64,000 nucleotides of DNA from Myotis daubentonii (GCF_963259705.1 NC_081842.1:92928433-92992432); one strand, 5' to 3'. Positions 45,115 through 56,176 are shown, numbered from the stretch's first letter. Notes: generated by a model from the letters alone, not told the origin. Numbers and translations: made by a program.

Positions 45115-45652
45115 CTAGGGGCCCGGTGCACAAAATTCGTGCACTGGGTGTGTGTGTGTGGGGGGAGTGTCCCTCAGCCCAGCCTGCCCCCTCTCACATA
45201 CTGGGAGCCCTCAGGCGTTGACCCCCATCACCCTTCAATCGCCCCATCTCCCTCTGATCGCTTGCTCCACCCCCTTCCCAAGCCTGACGCCTCTGACCCT
45301 GGCTTCAGGCTTGGGCAAGGGGACCATCATATCCCCCCAATCCCTGGCTCCGCCCCCCACCCAGGCCTGATGCCTCTGCCAGAGGAGTTGACCCTCATCA
45401 CCCTCCGATCACCAATCACCGGATCGACCCCTTGACCAGGCCTGAGGCCTCTGGCCTAGGCGTCTGGCCCGGGCAGCGGGGACCCACAGCTGCAGCGGCC
45501 CCACGATCGTGGGCTTCGCTTTAGTCCCAGGCAAGGACCCCTAGCTCCTGGGATTGCCAGCTTCAACCGTGCCCAGCTCCCATCGCTGGCTCCACCCCTA
45601 CTTCCTGCTATCACTGGCCAGGGCGGAAAAGGCACCTGATTCTCCGATCATG

Positions 45653-45706
45653 GCTGGGGGGCAGGGCAAAGGCGGCCCCAGGGCCGCCTTTGCCCTGCCC
45701 CCCAGC
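45653..45706. repeat. Perfect inverted repeat, 26-bp arms
   Basis: Left arm 45653-45678 and right arm 45681-45706 are exact reverse complements around a CA centre. They are GC-rich, with GGCAGGGCAAAGGCGGCC in the left arm. Confidence 0.97.
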
Positions 45707-45793
45707 TCTTAGCTCCCCCCTGGCTTTCCAATCACTGTCAGTGGCACGGGGCTTCTTCCTGCTTTCCCTTTCGCCTCCCTGCATTGTGCCTAC

Positions 45794-45861
45794 ATATGCA
45801 AATTAACCACCATCTTGTTGGCAGTTAACTGCCAATCTTAGTTGGCAGTTAATTTGCATAT
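45794..45861. repeat. Nested palindromes near the HeliBat 5' end
   Basis: ATATGCAAATTAAC (45794-45807) is the exact reverse complement of 45848-45861. Between them lies the 18-bp palindrome TTGGCAGTTAACTGCCAA (45818-45835). ATGCAAAT is an octamer motif. Confidence 0.92.
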
Positions 45862-45932
45862 AGTCCTGATTAGCCAATGAAAAGGGTATCGTCGTACGCC
45901 AATTACCATTTTTCTCTTTTATTAGATAGGAT

Positions 45933-46186
45933 ATGTATATGAAAGGCTAATATGCAAAGTGTCCCTTTGGGAGTTCAACCAGGAGATCAGGAGTTCCATC
46001 GCTTGCTATGACGTGCACTGACCACCAGGGGGCAGCGCAGAACATGGCCGGTGACCAGAGACAGTGGCAGGGCACTGAGGGAGCAAGGGAAGAAGGAGGT
46101 GGGAAGGTGGGGAACCTGATCAGCCCTGATTGCCGGCCAGGCCTAGGGACTCTCCTGGTGCACGAATTTCACGCACCGGAGCTCTA
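45933..46186 (+). mobile_element. HeliBat, head to head with the previous one
   Basis: TGTATATGAAAGGCTAATATG begins one or two bases after the minus-strand HeliBat's 5' end. It carries CCACCAGGGGGCAG at 46022-46035 and ends GTGCACGAATTTCACGCAC and GAGCTCTAG. Confidence 0.88.
46022..46035 (+). promoter_or_regulatory. CTCF-like motif in a HeliBat
   Basis: CCACCAGGGGGCAG followed by CGC, a very close match to the CTCF consensus. Binding is not shown by sequence alone. Confidence 0.5.
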
Positions 46187-46189
46187 GTC

Positions 46190-47690
46190 AGGTTATAAAT
46201 GTATCAATACTTTATATTCTTATTTGTTTGTGAGAATTAGTCCATGCTGTGAATATAACAGTTAGTTTCAACATTCACCAGTTGCAGGACATGAGTTGTT
46301 TACGATTTCAGATATTAAAAATAATGTTGCTATAAATAATCTTGTACAGGTTTTGATGAGAACATGAATTTCATACTTTTGGATAAATGCCCAGGAATTC
46401 AAGTGCTGGACTGGACTGAATATGTTAGTTGAATGCTTATTAAAACAAACAACAACAAAAAGTGCCAAAAATGTTTTTTAGAATGATTATACCACTTTAT
46501 ATTACTATCATTCTCTCCTGCATTTGGTATTGTCATTAATTTTTTATTTTAGCCAGAGAATGTTATTTCATTGTGGTTGTAATTTGAACTTCCATAACAA
46601 CTAATAATGTTGCACATCTTTCAGGGGCTTCTTTTCTGGTGTATATTTGGTTATATAAAAATGTCTTTTTATGTGTTGTGCTCATTTTCTAATTAGATCG
46701 TTTTTTTTCACTCTTGAATTTGGAGAGTTCTTGATATATTTTTATATTGTAGTCTTTTGTTGGATACATTTTTTACAAATATATTCTCCTAATATACAGA
46801 CTGTATTTTATTTTATTAACATGATATTAAATATCAAAAATATTTTTAATTTTTACGCAGTAAACTTTATGAATATTTTCCTTTTAAAAAATATGTTTTT
46901 AGTCTCAAGTCTAAGAATTTTTTCTAGGCTCCAGGATTCTATATATTTTTTTGTCTCTTTTGTTGGTTTTCTAGCCTCTTATTCTCATAGTTTTATAGTT
47001 TTTATTTAAATCTCTGGTCCATTTTGAGTTAATTCTATATAAGGCATGATATTTGACAGAGGTGTGTTTTTTTTTTAGTTTTTTTTCATTTTTATTTTTT
47101 GCCTATGGATACCCAGTTGCTCAATTTATAGAAAAGATGATCTATCTTCAATTGAATTGTGATTTTTACCTCTGTCAATATTTGTTGAGAATATTATGGG
47201 AATTTTTTTCTATATTCTTGTCCTGTTTCATTGATCTTTTTCTGTCCCTCTGCCAATACCATAGATTCTTGACTACTTGAGCTATATAACAGTTTTGAAA
47301 TTTAGTAGGCTGATTCCTCCCACTTTATACTTCTTCCTCAAAATTACTCAGCTGTAATTATTTTTTGCATCTTAATATAAATTTTATATAAGTTTGTCTA
47401 TGTGTACAAAAAACCTGTGGAAATTATGATAAAAATTATGTTAAATTTGTATATCAATTTGGAGAGAATCCACATTTTTACCTATGTTGTTTTTTAATAC
47501 ATGAATGCAATATGTCTTCCTATTTAGTTATGTCCTTGATTTCTTACATCAGCTTTATGTAGTTTGTAATATGCAAGTCCTTTATAAGGTCTGTGAGATT
47601 TAAAATTAAGCATTTCATTTTATATGGTTGTAAATGGTATTGAATTTTAAATTTCAATGTGTACATATTCATTGCTAGCATTTATTTATA
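46190..47690 (-). mobile_element. Old L1, right of the HeliBat pair
   Basis: The plus strand is complementary to L1 3' UTR and ORF2 (GGATAAATGCCCAGGAATTC, TGGTCCATTTTGAGTTAATT, ATGGATACCCAGTTGC). It is heavily diverged, and the AT-rich hydrophobic frames at 46671 and 47053 are shadows. Confidence 0.75.
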
Positions 47691-47709
47691 CCATTTTCAA
47701 ACACTAACA

Positions 47710-48345
47710 GACTTCAGTGATGTCAGCAAGATGGTAGAATAGGAAGTTTGAGGTCCTTTCCCTCCCATAAAGTTATTAAACAAACAAGTAAAGACTGCCT
47801 GAAATAACTTTCTAGGCTCTCTGGAAATCGGTCATAGATTTACAGCAGCAACAAAACAAAATGCCTGATCAAGAAAATGGTAAGAAATTGTGTGTGATTT
47901 TTACTCAGACTTGCCCAAACTTCTTTTTCAGGGTGGCATGGCTTGTTTTGGGGGAATTAGTGGCTCCATCCATTTTTGTTTATGAACTGCAAGAGCAGAG
48001 CTCACTGAATTTGCAATATTATAACTTTTCTGGGGACTGCCTGATTCATTTGTTACTTAACTCAGAGTTCAGATGGCCAAAACCACTATTGCTCAGATCT
48101 TAAGCTATAAGAAACTGCAGAAAGCAGGGGGCATGACTCACAAAAATACCAATGGAGGTGCAGACCAGCAAATGCCTATGTCTAGAGATCACTAAATAAG
48201 GAATGCTATAAAACAGTTAAGACTACCAAGAGAAAAAGGTGTTATACTCCTAGGGAAATTGCATTTAGAGAGAAGGCCTATATTCAGGGGTATTGTTAAA
48301 AGTGCACACACACAGACTCAGGGGAGAAACACTCTCAGAAAAGAC
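47710..48345 (+). mobile_element. Old L1 5' UTR-like segment
   Basis: GTCAGCAAGATGGTAGAATA, TTTTACTCAGACTTGCCCAA, GGTGGCATGGCTTGTTTTGG and GGGGACTGCCTGATTCATTT follow the 5' region of an old mammalian L1 (L1M or HAL1 type). The frame 47861-48103 is a remnant and not a host gene. Confidence 0.6.
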
Positions 48346-48348
48346 CCG

Positions 48349-48540
48349 AGAAGACTTAATTTAATTCTTCATTTAATTTAATCCTTATTCAAAGAGGCAG
48401 ATACTACTTTATTCTCCACTTTATGCAAGAGGAAACAGACAAAGATTACTTAAGTGACTTGTTCAAAGTCACAGGAATAGAAGTTAGCCAAGCTGAGTTT
48501 GAAGAGCAATTCTCTCTCAAGAATCTATGCTGCTAATCTC
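48349..48540 (-). mobile_element. MIR SINE, minus strand
   Basis: TTATGCAAGAGGAAACAGAC, ACTTAAGTGACTTGTTCAAAG and GAATCTATGCTGCTAATCTC follow the reverse complement of MIR. Confidence 0.75.
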
Positions 48541-48841
48541 TATAATCAAATGCTTCTCTATACTATACATTTGCTGTGTCCTATCAGAATGTTAATTTTT
48601 GTGTTTTTTATCATGAATTCTCATTTTTTAATATTTTAAGATAAAAATTCCTATGACAATTTCATATTCTTGTCAATTTTTATCTTTTCCAAAAACCCTT
48701 CCATGGTCCAAGTTTGAAGTATTATCCTTCCCAGTGACATCTGTTTCCCTTAAAAGGCATAATGCTTTCTTGCTTGTATTTTAGTTATTTATAAACTTAT
48801 ATATAATACACAGTCATGTATTCAAAAATTGGGACTTGACA
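48541..48841. other. Unassigned stretch
   Basis: No gene or clear repeat. Confidence 0.45.
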
Positions 48842-49036
48842 TAAGCTTGTCTGGCTCAGTAGATAGAGTGTCAGCCCAGAGACTGAAGGGTCAGGGGTTC
48901 AATTCCAGTCAAGGACACTTACCTCAGTTGTAGGCGCTTGCGGGAGGTAATCAATTGATGTGTCTCTATCTCACATCAATGTTTCTCTCCCTCTGTCTCT
49001 CCTGCTATCTGTAAAAATCAATGGAAAAAAATATCC
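48842..49036 (+). mobile_element. Ves SINE, outer copy of a nested pair
   Basis: The tRNA-like head GCTTGTCTGGCTCAGTAGAT and the CTCTCTC block lead to the tail ATATCCTTGGGTGAGGATT. The tail is interrupted by a second Ves in the opposite orientation and finishes at 49268-49288. Confidence 0.9.
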
Positions 49037-49050
49037 TTGGGTGAGGATTT

Positions 49051-49267
49051 TTAAAAAATATATTTTATTGATTTTTTTCAGAGAGGAAGAGAGAGGGACA
49101 GAGAGCTAGAAACATTGATGAGAGAAAAACATGGATCAACTGCCTCCTGCACACTCCCTACTGGGGATGTGCCCGCAACCAAGGTACATGCCCTTGGCCT
49201 GAATCAAACCTGGGACTCTTAAGTCCACAGGCTGACGCCCTATCCACTGAGCCAAACCAGTTAGGGG
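49051..49267 (-). mobile_element. Ves SINE, inner copy of a nested pair
   Basis: A near-consensus minus-strand Ves. CTTGGGTGAGGATTTT occurs on both sides (49036-49051 and 49268-49283), with one changed base, as its target duplication inside the outer SINE tail. Confidence 0.94.
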
Positions 49268-49288
49268 CTTGGGTGAGGATTTTAAAAA

Positions 49289-50368
49289 ATGGAACTTATT
49301 TGTGCATTAATTTTCTTAACCCAACCCAACTAGCAGTTACTAATTTTCTATCCCTACCCCAATTCTCCCTGTTTTAGTTTTATTGATAGGTTAACACATT
49401 CTTGTGATAAAATTTTGCCTCTGTCTTTAATATTGCATTTTGCCTTTATCATATAATTTTTCCATGTTCTATAGCAAATATTATTTTTAAATAAAAGTTC
49501 TTAATGTTGGTAGGAATGCAATGAAGTTTAGGATGGGGCTATGAATTAGTAACAGTTACTAAGAAATCATTTTAGCAATATGCATAGGGACCCCTAATGT
49601 GTTATATCCTTTATTCTGCTACTTTGATATGTCAATAATATTGCTAATCTTATTCTGGAGCATATCATAAAGATATGGTAATTCTGAAGAGTTTACACAT
49701 AGACATAGATATTGTAATATTTTTTTTCTTAGTGGAAAATGATAAACAACCAGAATGTTGAGTTCACAATAAATAATTGAGGTACTCTACATTTTTGTTA
49801 TTATTTTGCCATTTAAAACATTGCCAACAGAGAGTCATTGATATCATACAAAGATTACCTATACTTTCTAAATAAAATTATGCATAACACTTATAGCAGG
49901 CATTCAATAAATAATTTTTCAACTCTTTAAAACTGTTTATAGGACAATTATTAAAAGCCAAAGTCATCAAAGTATGTTTTCTTAAGAATTATAGCCTTTG
50001 ACTTAAACCTTGACTTGCTTCTCCCCTGGTGAGGTAAATTGCCTTATTACACGTATATCTGCATAGAGTATTTATTGATATATTTTTTTTTCACTTTTAA
50101 TATTTTAAAAATTCTCTGTAAACCTCTCTTAAACACTATGTGTGATATTGGGGGTGGGGAAAATAAATCAATTTTTGTTAGTGAAATATTAAGTTTTCAG
50201 TAAAAATTGGTCATTCAAAAGTTGTTGCATGGATATATTTTGAGTGAAATTAATTTACATATATGATAAAGGACTTCAATAAAGATAAATCTATGGACTG
50301 ACTTATGCTTCTGGAAAATGTTACACATTTATCTAACTAATCAAATAACCATAAATAGTATAATAAAA
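49289..50368. other. Unassigned stretch
   Basis: No gene or clear repeat. Confidence 0.5.
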
Positions 50369-50917
50369 CTAGTCCCTCAGACCAACCTGCCCCCTCTCAC
50401 AGTCCAGGAGCCCTCAGGGGATGTCCTACTGATGGCTTAGGCCAGGGGTGGGCAAACTTTTTGACTTGAGGGCCACAATGGGTTCTTAAACTGGACCAGA
50501 AGGCCGGAACAAAAGCATGGATGGAGTGTTTGTGTGAACTAATATAAATTCAAAGTAAACATCATTACATGAAAGGGTACAGTCATTTTTGTTGTTGTTG
50601 TTGTTTTATTCATTTCAAACAGGCCGGATCCGGCCCGCGGGCCGTAGTTTGCCCACGGCTGGCTTAGGCCCACTCCCTAAGCTGCAGTCTGGCTTCCTCT
50701 GCGGGAGGCTACTAGGCCAATCAGGAGAAGTCACTGCCCCCATCACCCTGCTGCTGCTGCCACTGCCAACTGCTGCAGCTGTGAGGCCTAAGCCCGGGCT
50801 TCGCAGCTGCTGGGGCTCACGGCTCACTGGTCCCTGGGCCTTGCAGCCGCCAAGAGCTGTGGCTTTGTCCAGAAGACGTCTGGTCTAATTAGCATATTAT
50901 CCTTTTATTGGCATAGA
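50369..50917 (-). mobile_element. HeliBat without its 3' hairpin, hit by a hAT
   Basis: On the minus strand the 5' end reads TCTATGCCAATAAAAGG at 50917. The 3' CTAG at 50369 is followed directly by internal sequence, so the terminal hairpin has been deleted. A hAT element occupies 50443-50661. Frames in 50589-50888 are shadows. Confidence 0.82.
50443..50661. mobile_element. Nonautonomous hAT with perfect duplication
   Basis: The ends CAGGGGTGGGCAAACT and, reverse-complemented, CAGCCGTGGGCAAACT are inverted repeats. GCTTAGGC flanks it exactly at 50435-50442 and 50662-50669. It is the same family as 38267-38480. A short (GTT)n run lies at 50589-50604. Confidence 0.95.
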
Positions 50918-50997
50918 TACTTCATCACAACCTACTAGTTTCCCTTCCTTTTGACAACATTATTCTGTACACAGTTATCAAAAAGCAACTATCATAT

Positions 50998-51106
50998 ATA
51001 TGTATATGTATCTATATCTCTATCTATATCTCTATCTATATCTCTATCTATATCTCTATCTATATCTCTATCTATATCTCTATCTCTATCTATATCTATA
51101 TATAAA
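50998..51106. repeat. (TATCTC)n and (TATCTA)n microsatellite
   Basis: Alternating TATATC and TCTATC units. Confidence 0.95.
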
Positions 51107-51399
51107 ATCTCAACACTTTCTTAAGCTAGCAGTATATACAAAATACAGGCCAATATAAAGCATGGACTACAGCTGATACTTATAAATGTGTCTTGTCACA
51201 AATATCAGAAAAATACTTACATCAGATAAATTTGATGTAAGCAGAAGCAGCATGCTAATCATCTTAGATGTCTATTCTTATTTTTAATAGATGAAAAGGA
51301 TACAAATTTATTTGTTTGTAATTTCATTCATTCTATTTTCTGAAAGAGCTTTTATAAAAGTAGTCCTTTTTCTTTCTAAAAATTTGGATACAGTTTTAT
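51107..51399. other. Unassigned stretch
   Basis: No gene or clear repeat. Confidence 0.45.
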
Positions 51400-51746
51400 A
51401 ATCATATTCATCTAATATAGTTTTAAATTAGGAAGTGTGATACCTCCAGCTTAGTTCTTCTTTCTTGGAGTCTTTTCTGGTCCCATACAAATGTTATTCT
51501 AGTATTGGTGGGAATGTAATATCTACAATATCTACAGCCTCTGTGGTATAACAGTTCCTCAAAATATTAAAAAGGAACTGTAATATGATTCAGAAATCCA
51601 ACTTCTGGGTATGTATTCAAAGGAAATAAAAACTGGATCTAAAAGAACTATCTGCATTTCCATGTTTATTGCAACATTATTTGCAAAAGCCAGCATATGG
51701 AAACCTAAGATGAATGGATAAATAAAATGTCATTTATATGTGTAAA

Positions 51747-51785
<39 letters not shown>

Positions 51786-52290
51786 TACACAAAATGGAAT
51801 TTTACTTAGCAACGAGAAAGAAGAAAATCCTGCTATTGCAAGACCATGGATGGATCATAAAGGCATTATGCTAAATGAAATAAGTCAGACACATATGAAT
51901 TACTTATGTGTAGAATCCAAAAAGGAAAAAGCTGAATACATAGGAACAGAAGTAGAAAATAGGTTAGCAGGGGTTAGAGGAAATGAGGAAATGTTGGTCA
52001 AAGGCGTACAAACATCCAAATAGAAGACAAATAAGTTCTGGAGATCTAATATACAACATGGTACAATGGGGTGTTTGCAGTTAAAAAATAATATATTATA
52101 TAATTGAAAATTGATTAGTAAGTAGATATTAAGTGTTCTCACCATAAAAAATAAATGTTAATTGTGTGATGAGATGGAGTGTTAGCTGAAGGCAAGGTAG
52201 TAATCATTTTGCATTATATAAGTGTATCAAATAAACACATTATACACCTTAAAAAATAAATATCAATTATATTTCAATAAAAGTGTGGAA
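51400..52290 (+). mobile_element. Old L1 3' end, 5' part inverted
   Basis: 51400-51487 is complementary to ORF2 (GGAAGTGTGATACCTCCAGC). From 51488 the plus strand reads ORF2 3' sequence (ATTGGTGGGAATGTAATATC, ACTTCTGGGTATGTATTC) and then a 3' UTR ending near 52290. A (CA)n run lies at 51749-51780. Confidence 0.75.
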
Positions 52291-52658
52291 AAGGTATATA
52301 AGAAGTACTCAAAAAATGATTCAGGTAAGTTCTTTATAATACCAGGGTAAAATTAACAGATATGGTGATATAACACCATTAAACCATCCACATTTTATTT
52401 TATTTATTTTTAATTTCTTTATTGATTAAGATATTACATATGTGTCCTTATCACCCCATAGCCTCCCCACCCCTGACTTATGCCCTCACCCCCCTGTTGT
52501 CTGTGTCTATTGGTTAGGCTTATATGCATGCATACAAGTGCTTTGGTTGACCTTTCCCCCTTACCCCCACCCACCCCTACCTTCCCTCTGAGTTTAATGG
52601 TCTGATCAATGCTTCTCTGTCTCTGGATCTGTTTATGTTCATCAGTTTATATTGTTCA

Positions 52659-53177
52659 TTATATTCCATAAATGAGTGAGATCATGTGATATTTATCTTT
52701 CTCTGACTGACTTATTTCATTTAGCATAATGCTCTCCAGTTCCATCCATGCTGTTGAAAATGGTAAGAACTCCTTCTTTTTTACTGCAGCATAGTATTCC
52801 ATTGTGTAGATGTACCACAGTTTTCTAATCCACTCATTAGCTGATGGGCACTTAGGCCGTTTCCGAATCTTAGCTATGGTGAATTGTGCTGCTATGAACA
52901 TAGGGGTGCATATATCCTTTCTGATTGGAGTTTTTAGTTTCTTGGGATATATTCCTAGAAGTGGGATCACTGGGTCAAATGAGAGTTTCATTTTCAGTTT
53001 TTTGAGGAAACCCCATACTGTTCTCCACAGTGGCTGCACCAGTCTGCATTCCCACCGGCACTGCATGAGGGTTCCTTTTTCTCTGCATCCTCGCCAGCAC
53101 TTGTCATTTGTTGATTTGTTGATGATAGGCATTCTGACAGGTGTGAGATGGTACCTCATTGTCGTTTTGATTTTCAT
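52659..53177 (-). pseudogene. L1 ORF2 C-terminal fragment
   Basis: An uninterrupted frame of 172 residues encodes the C-terminal domain of L1 ORF2. It includes the cysteine-rich part ([14 protein letters not shown]) and the conserved block [18 protein letters not shown]. It is cut upstream by a second small L1 insertion at about 53178. ORF2 supplies endonuclease and reverse transcriptase for retrotransposition; this piece lacks both. Confidence 0.88.
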
Positions 53178-53313
53178 CTCTTTTTTTTTATTTCTTAAAG
53201 TATTACAAAGAGTATTACATATGTCTCCTCCCCCCCCCCCTTGACATTCCCCCGGCCTCTCCTACCCCCCAGTGTCTTATTTCCATTGGTTATGCTTATA
53301 TGCATGCTCTTGA
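53178..53313 (-). mobile_element. Short L1 3' UTR inserted in the larger L1
   Basis: A T-run, then AAAGTATTACAAAGAGTATT, a C-run near 53229-53241, and TTGGTTATGCTTATATGCATG form a truncated L1 3' UTR. CTCTT on either side may be its duplication. The host L1 resumes at AATAATTAATGACTTTGAGC. Confidence 0.8.
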
Positions 53314-53540
53314 ATAATTAATGACTTTGAGCATGTTTTCATATGTCTCTTGGCCTTCCTTATGTCTTCTTTCGAAAAGTATCTATTTAGGTCCATTGCC
53401 CATTTTTTGATTGGGTTGTTTATCTTCCTTTTGTTAAGTTGTATGAGTTCCCTGTAAATGTTGGAGATTAAACCCTTATCAGTGATAACATTGACAAATA
53501 TGTATTCCCATGCAGTGGGTTTTCTTGTTGTTTTGTTGAT

Positions 53541-54782
53541 GGTTCTCAACAAGGTGGGAATAGAAGGATCATACCTCAACATAATAAAAGCCATATATGA
53601 CAAACCCACAGCAAACATCATACTCAATAGGCAAAACTAAAACCATTTCCCCTAAGAACAGGAACAAGACAGGGATGCCCACTCTCACCACTCCTGTTCA
53701 ACATAGTACTGGAAGTGCTAGCCATTGAGATTAGACAAGAAGAAATACAAGGCATCCAAGAAGTAAAACTGTCCTTATTTGCAGATGACATGATACTGTA
53801 CATAGAAAACCCTAAAGACTCCATCAAAAAATTATTAGACTTAATAAATGAATTTGGCAACGTAGCAGGATACAAAATTAATGCCAAGAAATCTATGGCA
53901 TTTCTATACACCAATAGTGAACTTACAGAAAGAGAGACTAAAAAAGTAATCCCATTTACCAACACACCAAAAAAAAATTAGGATGCCTAGGAATAAACTT
54001 AACTAAGGAGGTAAAAGACCTATGTGCAGAAAACTACAGGACATTGAAAAAAGAGATAGAGGAAGACATAAACAGATAGAAGAAGATACCGTGTTCATGG
54101 ATTTGTAGAATCAACAGCATTAAAATGTCCATACTGCCCAAAGCAATCTATAGATTCAATGCATTCTCCATTAAAATACCAATGGCATATTTCACAGACC
54201 TAGAACAAACTTTCCAAAAATTCATCTGGAATAAAAAAAAGACCCCAAATAGCTGCAGCAATCTTGAGAAAGAACAAAGTTGGTGGGATCTCAATACCAG
54301 ATATCAAGCTGTATTAAAAAACCTCTGTACTTAAAACAGCTTGGCACTGGCACAAGAACAGACATATAGACCAATGGAATAGAATAGAGAACCCAGAAAT
54401 CGACCCAAACCACTATGCTTAATTAATATTTGACAAAGGAGGCATGAACATACAATGGAGTGAAGACAGTCTCTTCAATAAATGGTGTTGGGAAAATTGG
54501 ACAGATACATTTTTTAAAAAATGAAACTAGACCACCAAATTACACCATACACAAAAATAAACTCAAAATGGTTAAAGGACTTAAATATAAGACAGGAAAC
54601 AATAAAAATACTAGAGGAATTCATAGGCAGCAAAATCTCAGACATATGCCGGAGCAATTTCTTCACCGATACCACTGCTAGGGCAATGGAAACTAAAGAG
54701 AAAATAAACAAATGGGACTACATCAAAATAAAAAGCTTCTGCACAGCAAAAGAAGCCATCAACAAAACAACAAGAAAGCAGC
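53541..54782 (+). pseudogene. L1 ORF2 reverse transcriptase fragment, broken
   Basis: The 5' half of the twin-primed L1. 53580-53640 encodes [20 protein letters not shown] and ends in a stop. 53715-53981 contains [13 protein letters not shown], with the catalytic FADD box, and [14 protein letters not shown]. Later frames (54125-54334, 54521-54793) continue ORF2. Stops and frameshifts separate the pieces, so no enzyme is made. Confidence 0.88.
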
Positions 54783-54792
54783 CCACATTTTA

Positions 54793-55908
54793 GAATTACA
54801 CCCCCCCAAAAAAAGATACTTAAGAACAATTAAAAATTGATATATTTGGAGGGCTTACTGATTCATAAAAGCATTGAATTTCTGATAAAGGAAACCTCAA
54901 TAGGAATTGTCAGTATCTGGAAATGCTCCATCAAGAAAGTGGGAGATGAGCTATTACTTGAAATATGAGTAGGTGTTTTATGTGACTTAAAGTTCTGTTA
55001 AGTAATAAGGACATTTCTTTACTTTAAATAAGAGCATCCTACTCAATGTCCTTCCTTCTGATATTTGTACAAGTGAAGGGTGAGGAGGAGAGCATGTACT
55101 GGCATGTGGCAGCACAGCAGGTGCTAAACCAACACAACACATTGTGCTCTTGCACTAAATATCACAGAAAAAACACCTTCTCCTACTTTCCATATGCAGA
55201 GACATGTATTAAATTATGGCTTACCTCCTTATACAAATCCTACATTTTAAGTATACAAAAGTTTAAGTACACCTACATACCTGTATTTGTGAACAGGATA
55301 CATTACTTATTAAAATAATCAGTGTGGAGTTTCACAGGCTTGTAAGAAATTTTATATATGTTTTATAGTTAGGCAATTAGTCCAATAAGTATCTCTCAAC
55401 ATTATTGTGCACCATAAAGTTTCCTGTGATATAAAAAAAAGAAGATAGTAAATGAATACTTGAATTTTTAAAGATTAGAACCAGGATACATGGTATATAA
55501 AACTTCTAGCATTTTACTCAAAAAAAGTCAGTAAACCAAGAGAAACTAAGCACAAAATATAAAAATAGCATTCATTATTGTAGAATTAGGACAAAAGTGT
55601 CAGAGACATAACATATTGGTTAAGTGGTATGGGTGCCCCCTGAGGAGTATTATTTGGGAAATAATATACTACATATAATATAAGCAGTCGCCTTTTGTCT
55701 ACAGAGATTCTGAGTAATGTTCTTAACTTGTAAGGCTGAATTATTCACATAGAAACTATCAAGGCAATCCATGAATTAATGTTGGAGTTTGTTTTGTTAA
55801 GGACACTGCAGCACTTTGGAGATTTCATACTTCTGGAATACAAAGAAGTCTCTGGCATTTTAGTCTTCTATTGCTATTCCATGTGCACACATTCCAAAAG
55901 AGGAGTGC
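54793..55908. other. Unassigned stretch
   Basis: No gene or clear repeat. The frame 55046-55318 has no family resemblance. Confidence 0.45.
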
Positions 55909-56064
55909 TGCCCTAGCTGGTTTGGCTCAGTGGATAGAGCATCAGCCTGCAGACTGAAGGGTCACAGGTTTGATTCTGGTCAAGGGCACATGCCTGGGTT
56001 GCAGGCTCAATCCTCAGTAGGGGGCATGCAGGAGGCAGTTAATTAATGACTCTCTCTCATCATT

Positions 56065-56125
<61 letters not shown>

Positions 56126-56160
56126 TTTCCTCTCTGAAATCAATAAAAATATATATTAAA
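55909..56160 (+). mobile_element. Ves SINE with long (TC)n
   Basis: A near-consensus head GCCCTAGCTGGTTTGGCTC is followed by the body, a TC run at 56069-56120, and the tail. AAAAGAGGAGTGC (left) and AAAAGAGAGAAGTGCC (right) are probable duplications. Confidence 0.95.
56069..56120. repeat. (TC)n microsatellite inside Ves
   Basis: About 26 TC units have expanded from the CTCTCTC block of the SINE. Confidence 0.97.
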
Positions 56161-56176
56161 AAAAGAGAGAAGTGCC

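Larger units (their letters stand above)
45115..45931 (-). mobile_element. HeliBat with a perfect hairpin
   Basis: On the minus strand it starts TCCTATCTAATAAAAGAG at 45931 and ends with GTGCACGAATTTTGTGCAC and GGGCCCCTAG at 45115. The interior is GC-rich and contains the palindromes at 45653-45706 and 45794-45861. The plus frame 45076-45435 is a shadow. Confidence 0.9.
52398..54782 (-). mobile_element. Twin-primed L1 with target duplications
   Basis: 52398 to about 53540 is minus-strand L1 (3' UTR and ORF2 C-terminus). From about 53541 to 54782 it is plus-strand L1 (reverse transcriptase and downstream). The two halves meet in the same ORF2 region: both contain the residues INKTTRKP, so the parts overlap slightly. 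CCACATTTTA flanks the whole unit at 52388-52397 and 54783-54792. This is one 5'-inverted insertion of about 2.4 kb. Confidence 0.92.

Noticed and set aside
45115..45931. GC-rich island considered as a host CpG-island promoter
   Set aside because: Both HeliBat termini bound it exactly and related GC-rich copies occur elsewhere in the window.
46671..47280. Hydrophobic plus-strand frames of 75 to 112 residues
   Set aside because: The segment is antisense to decayed L1 ORF2.
55909..55980. tRNA-like sequence at SINE heads
   Set aside because: It is the tRNA-derived head of Ves SINEs, with mutated arms and a SINE body attached, not a tRNA gene.
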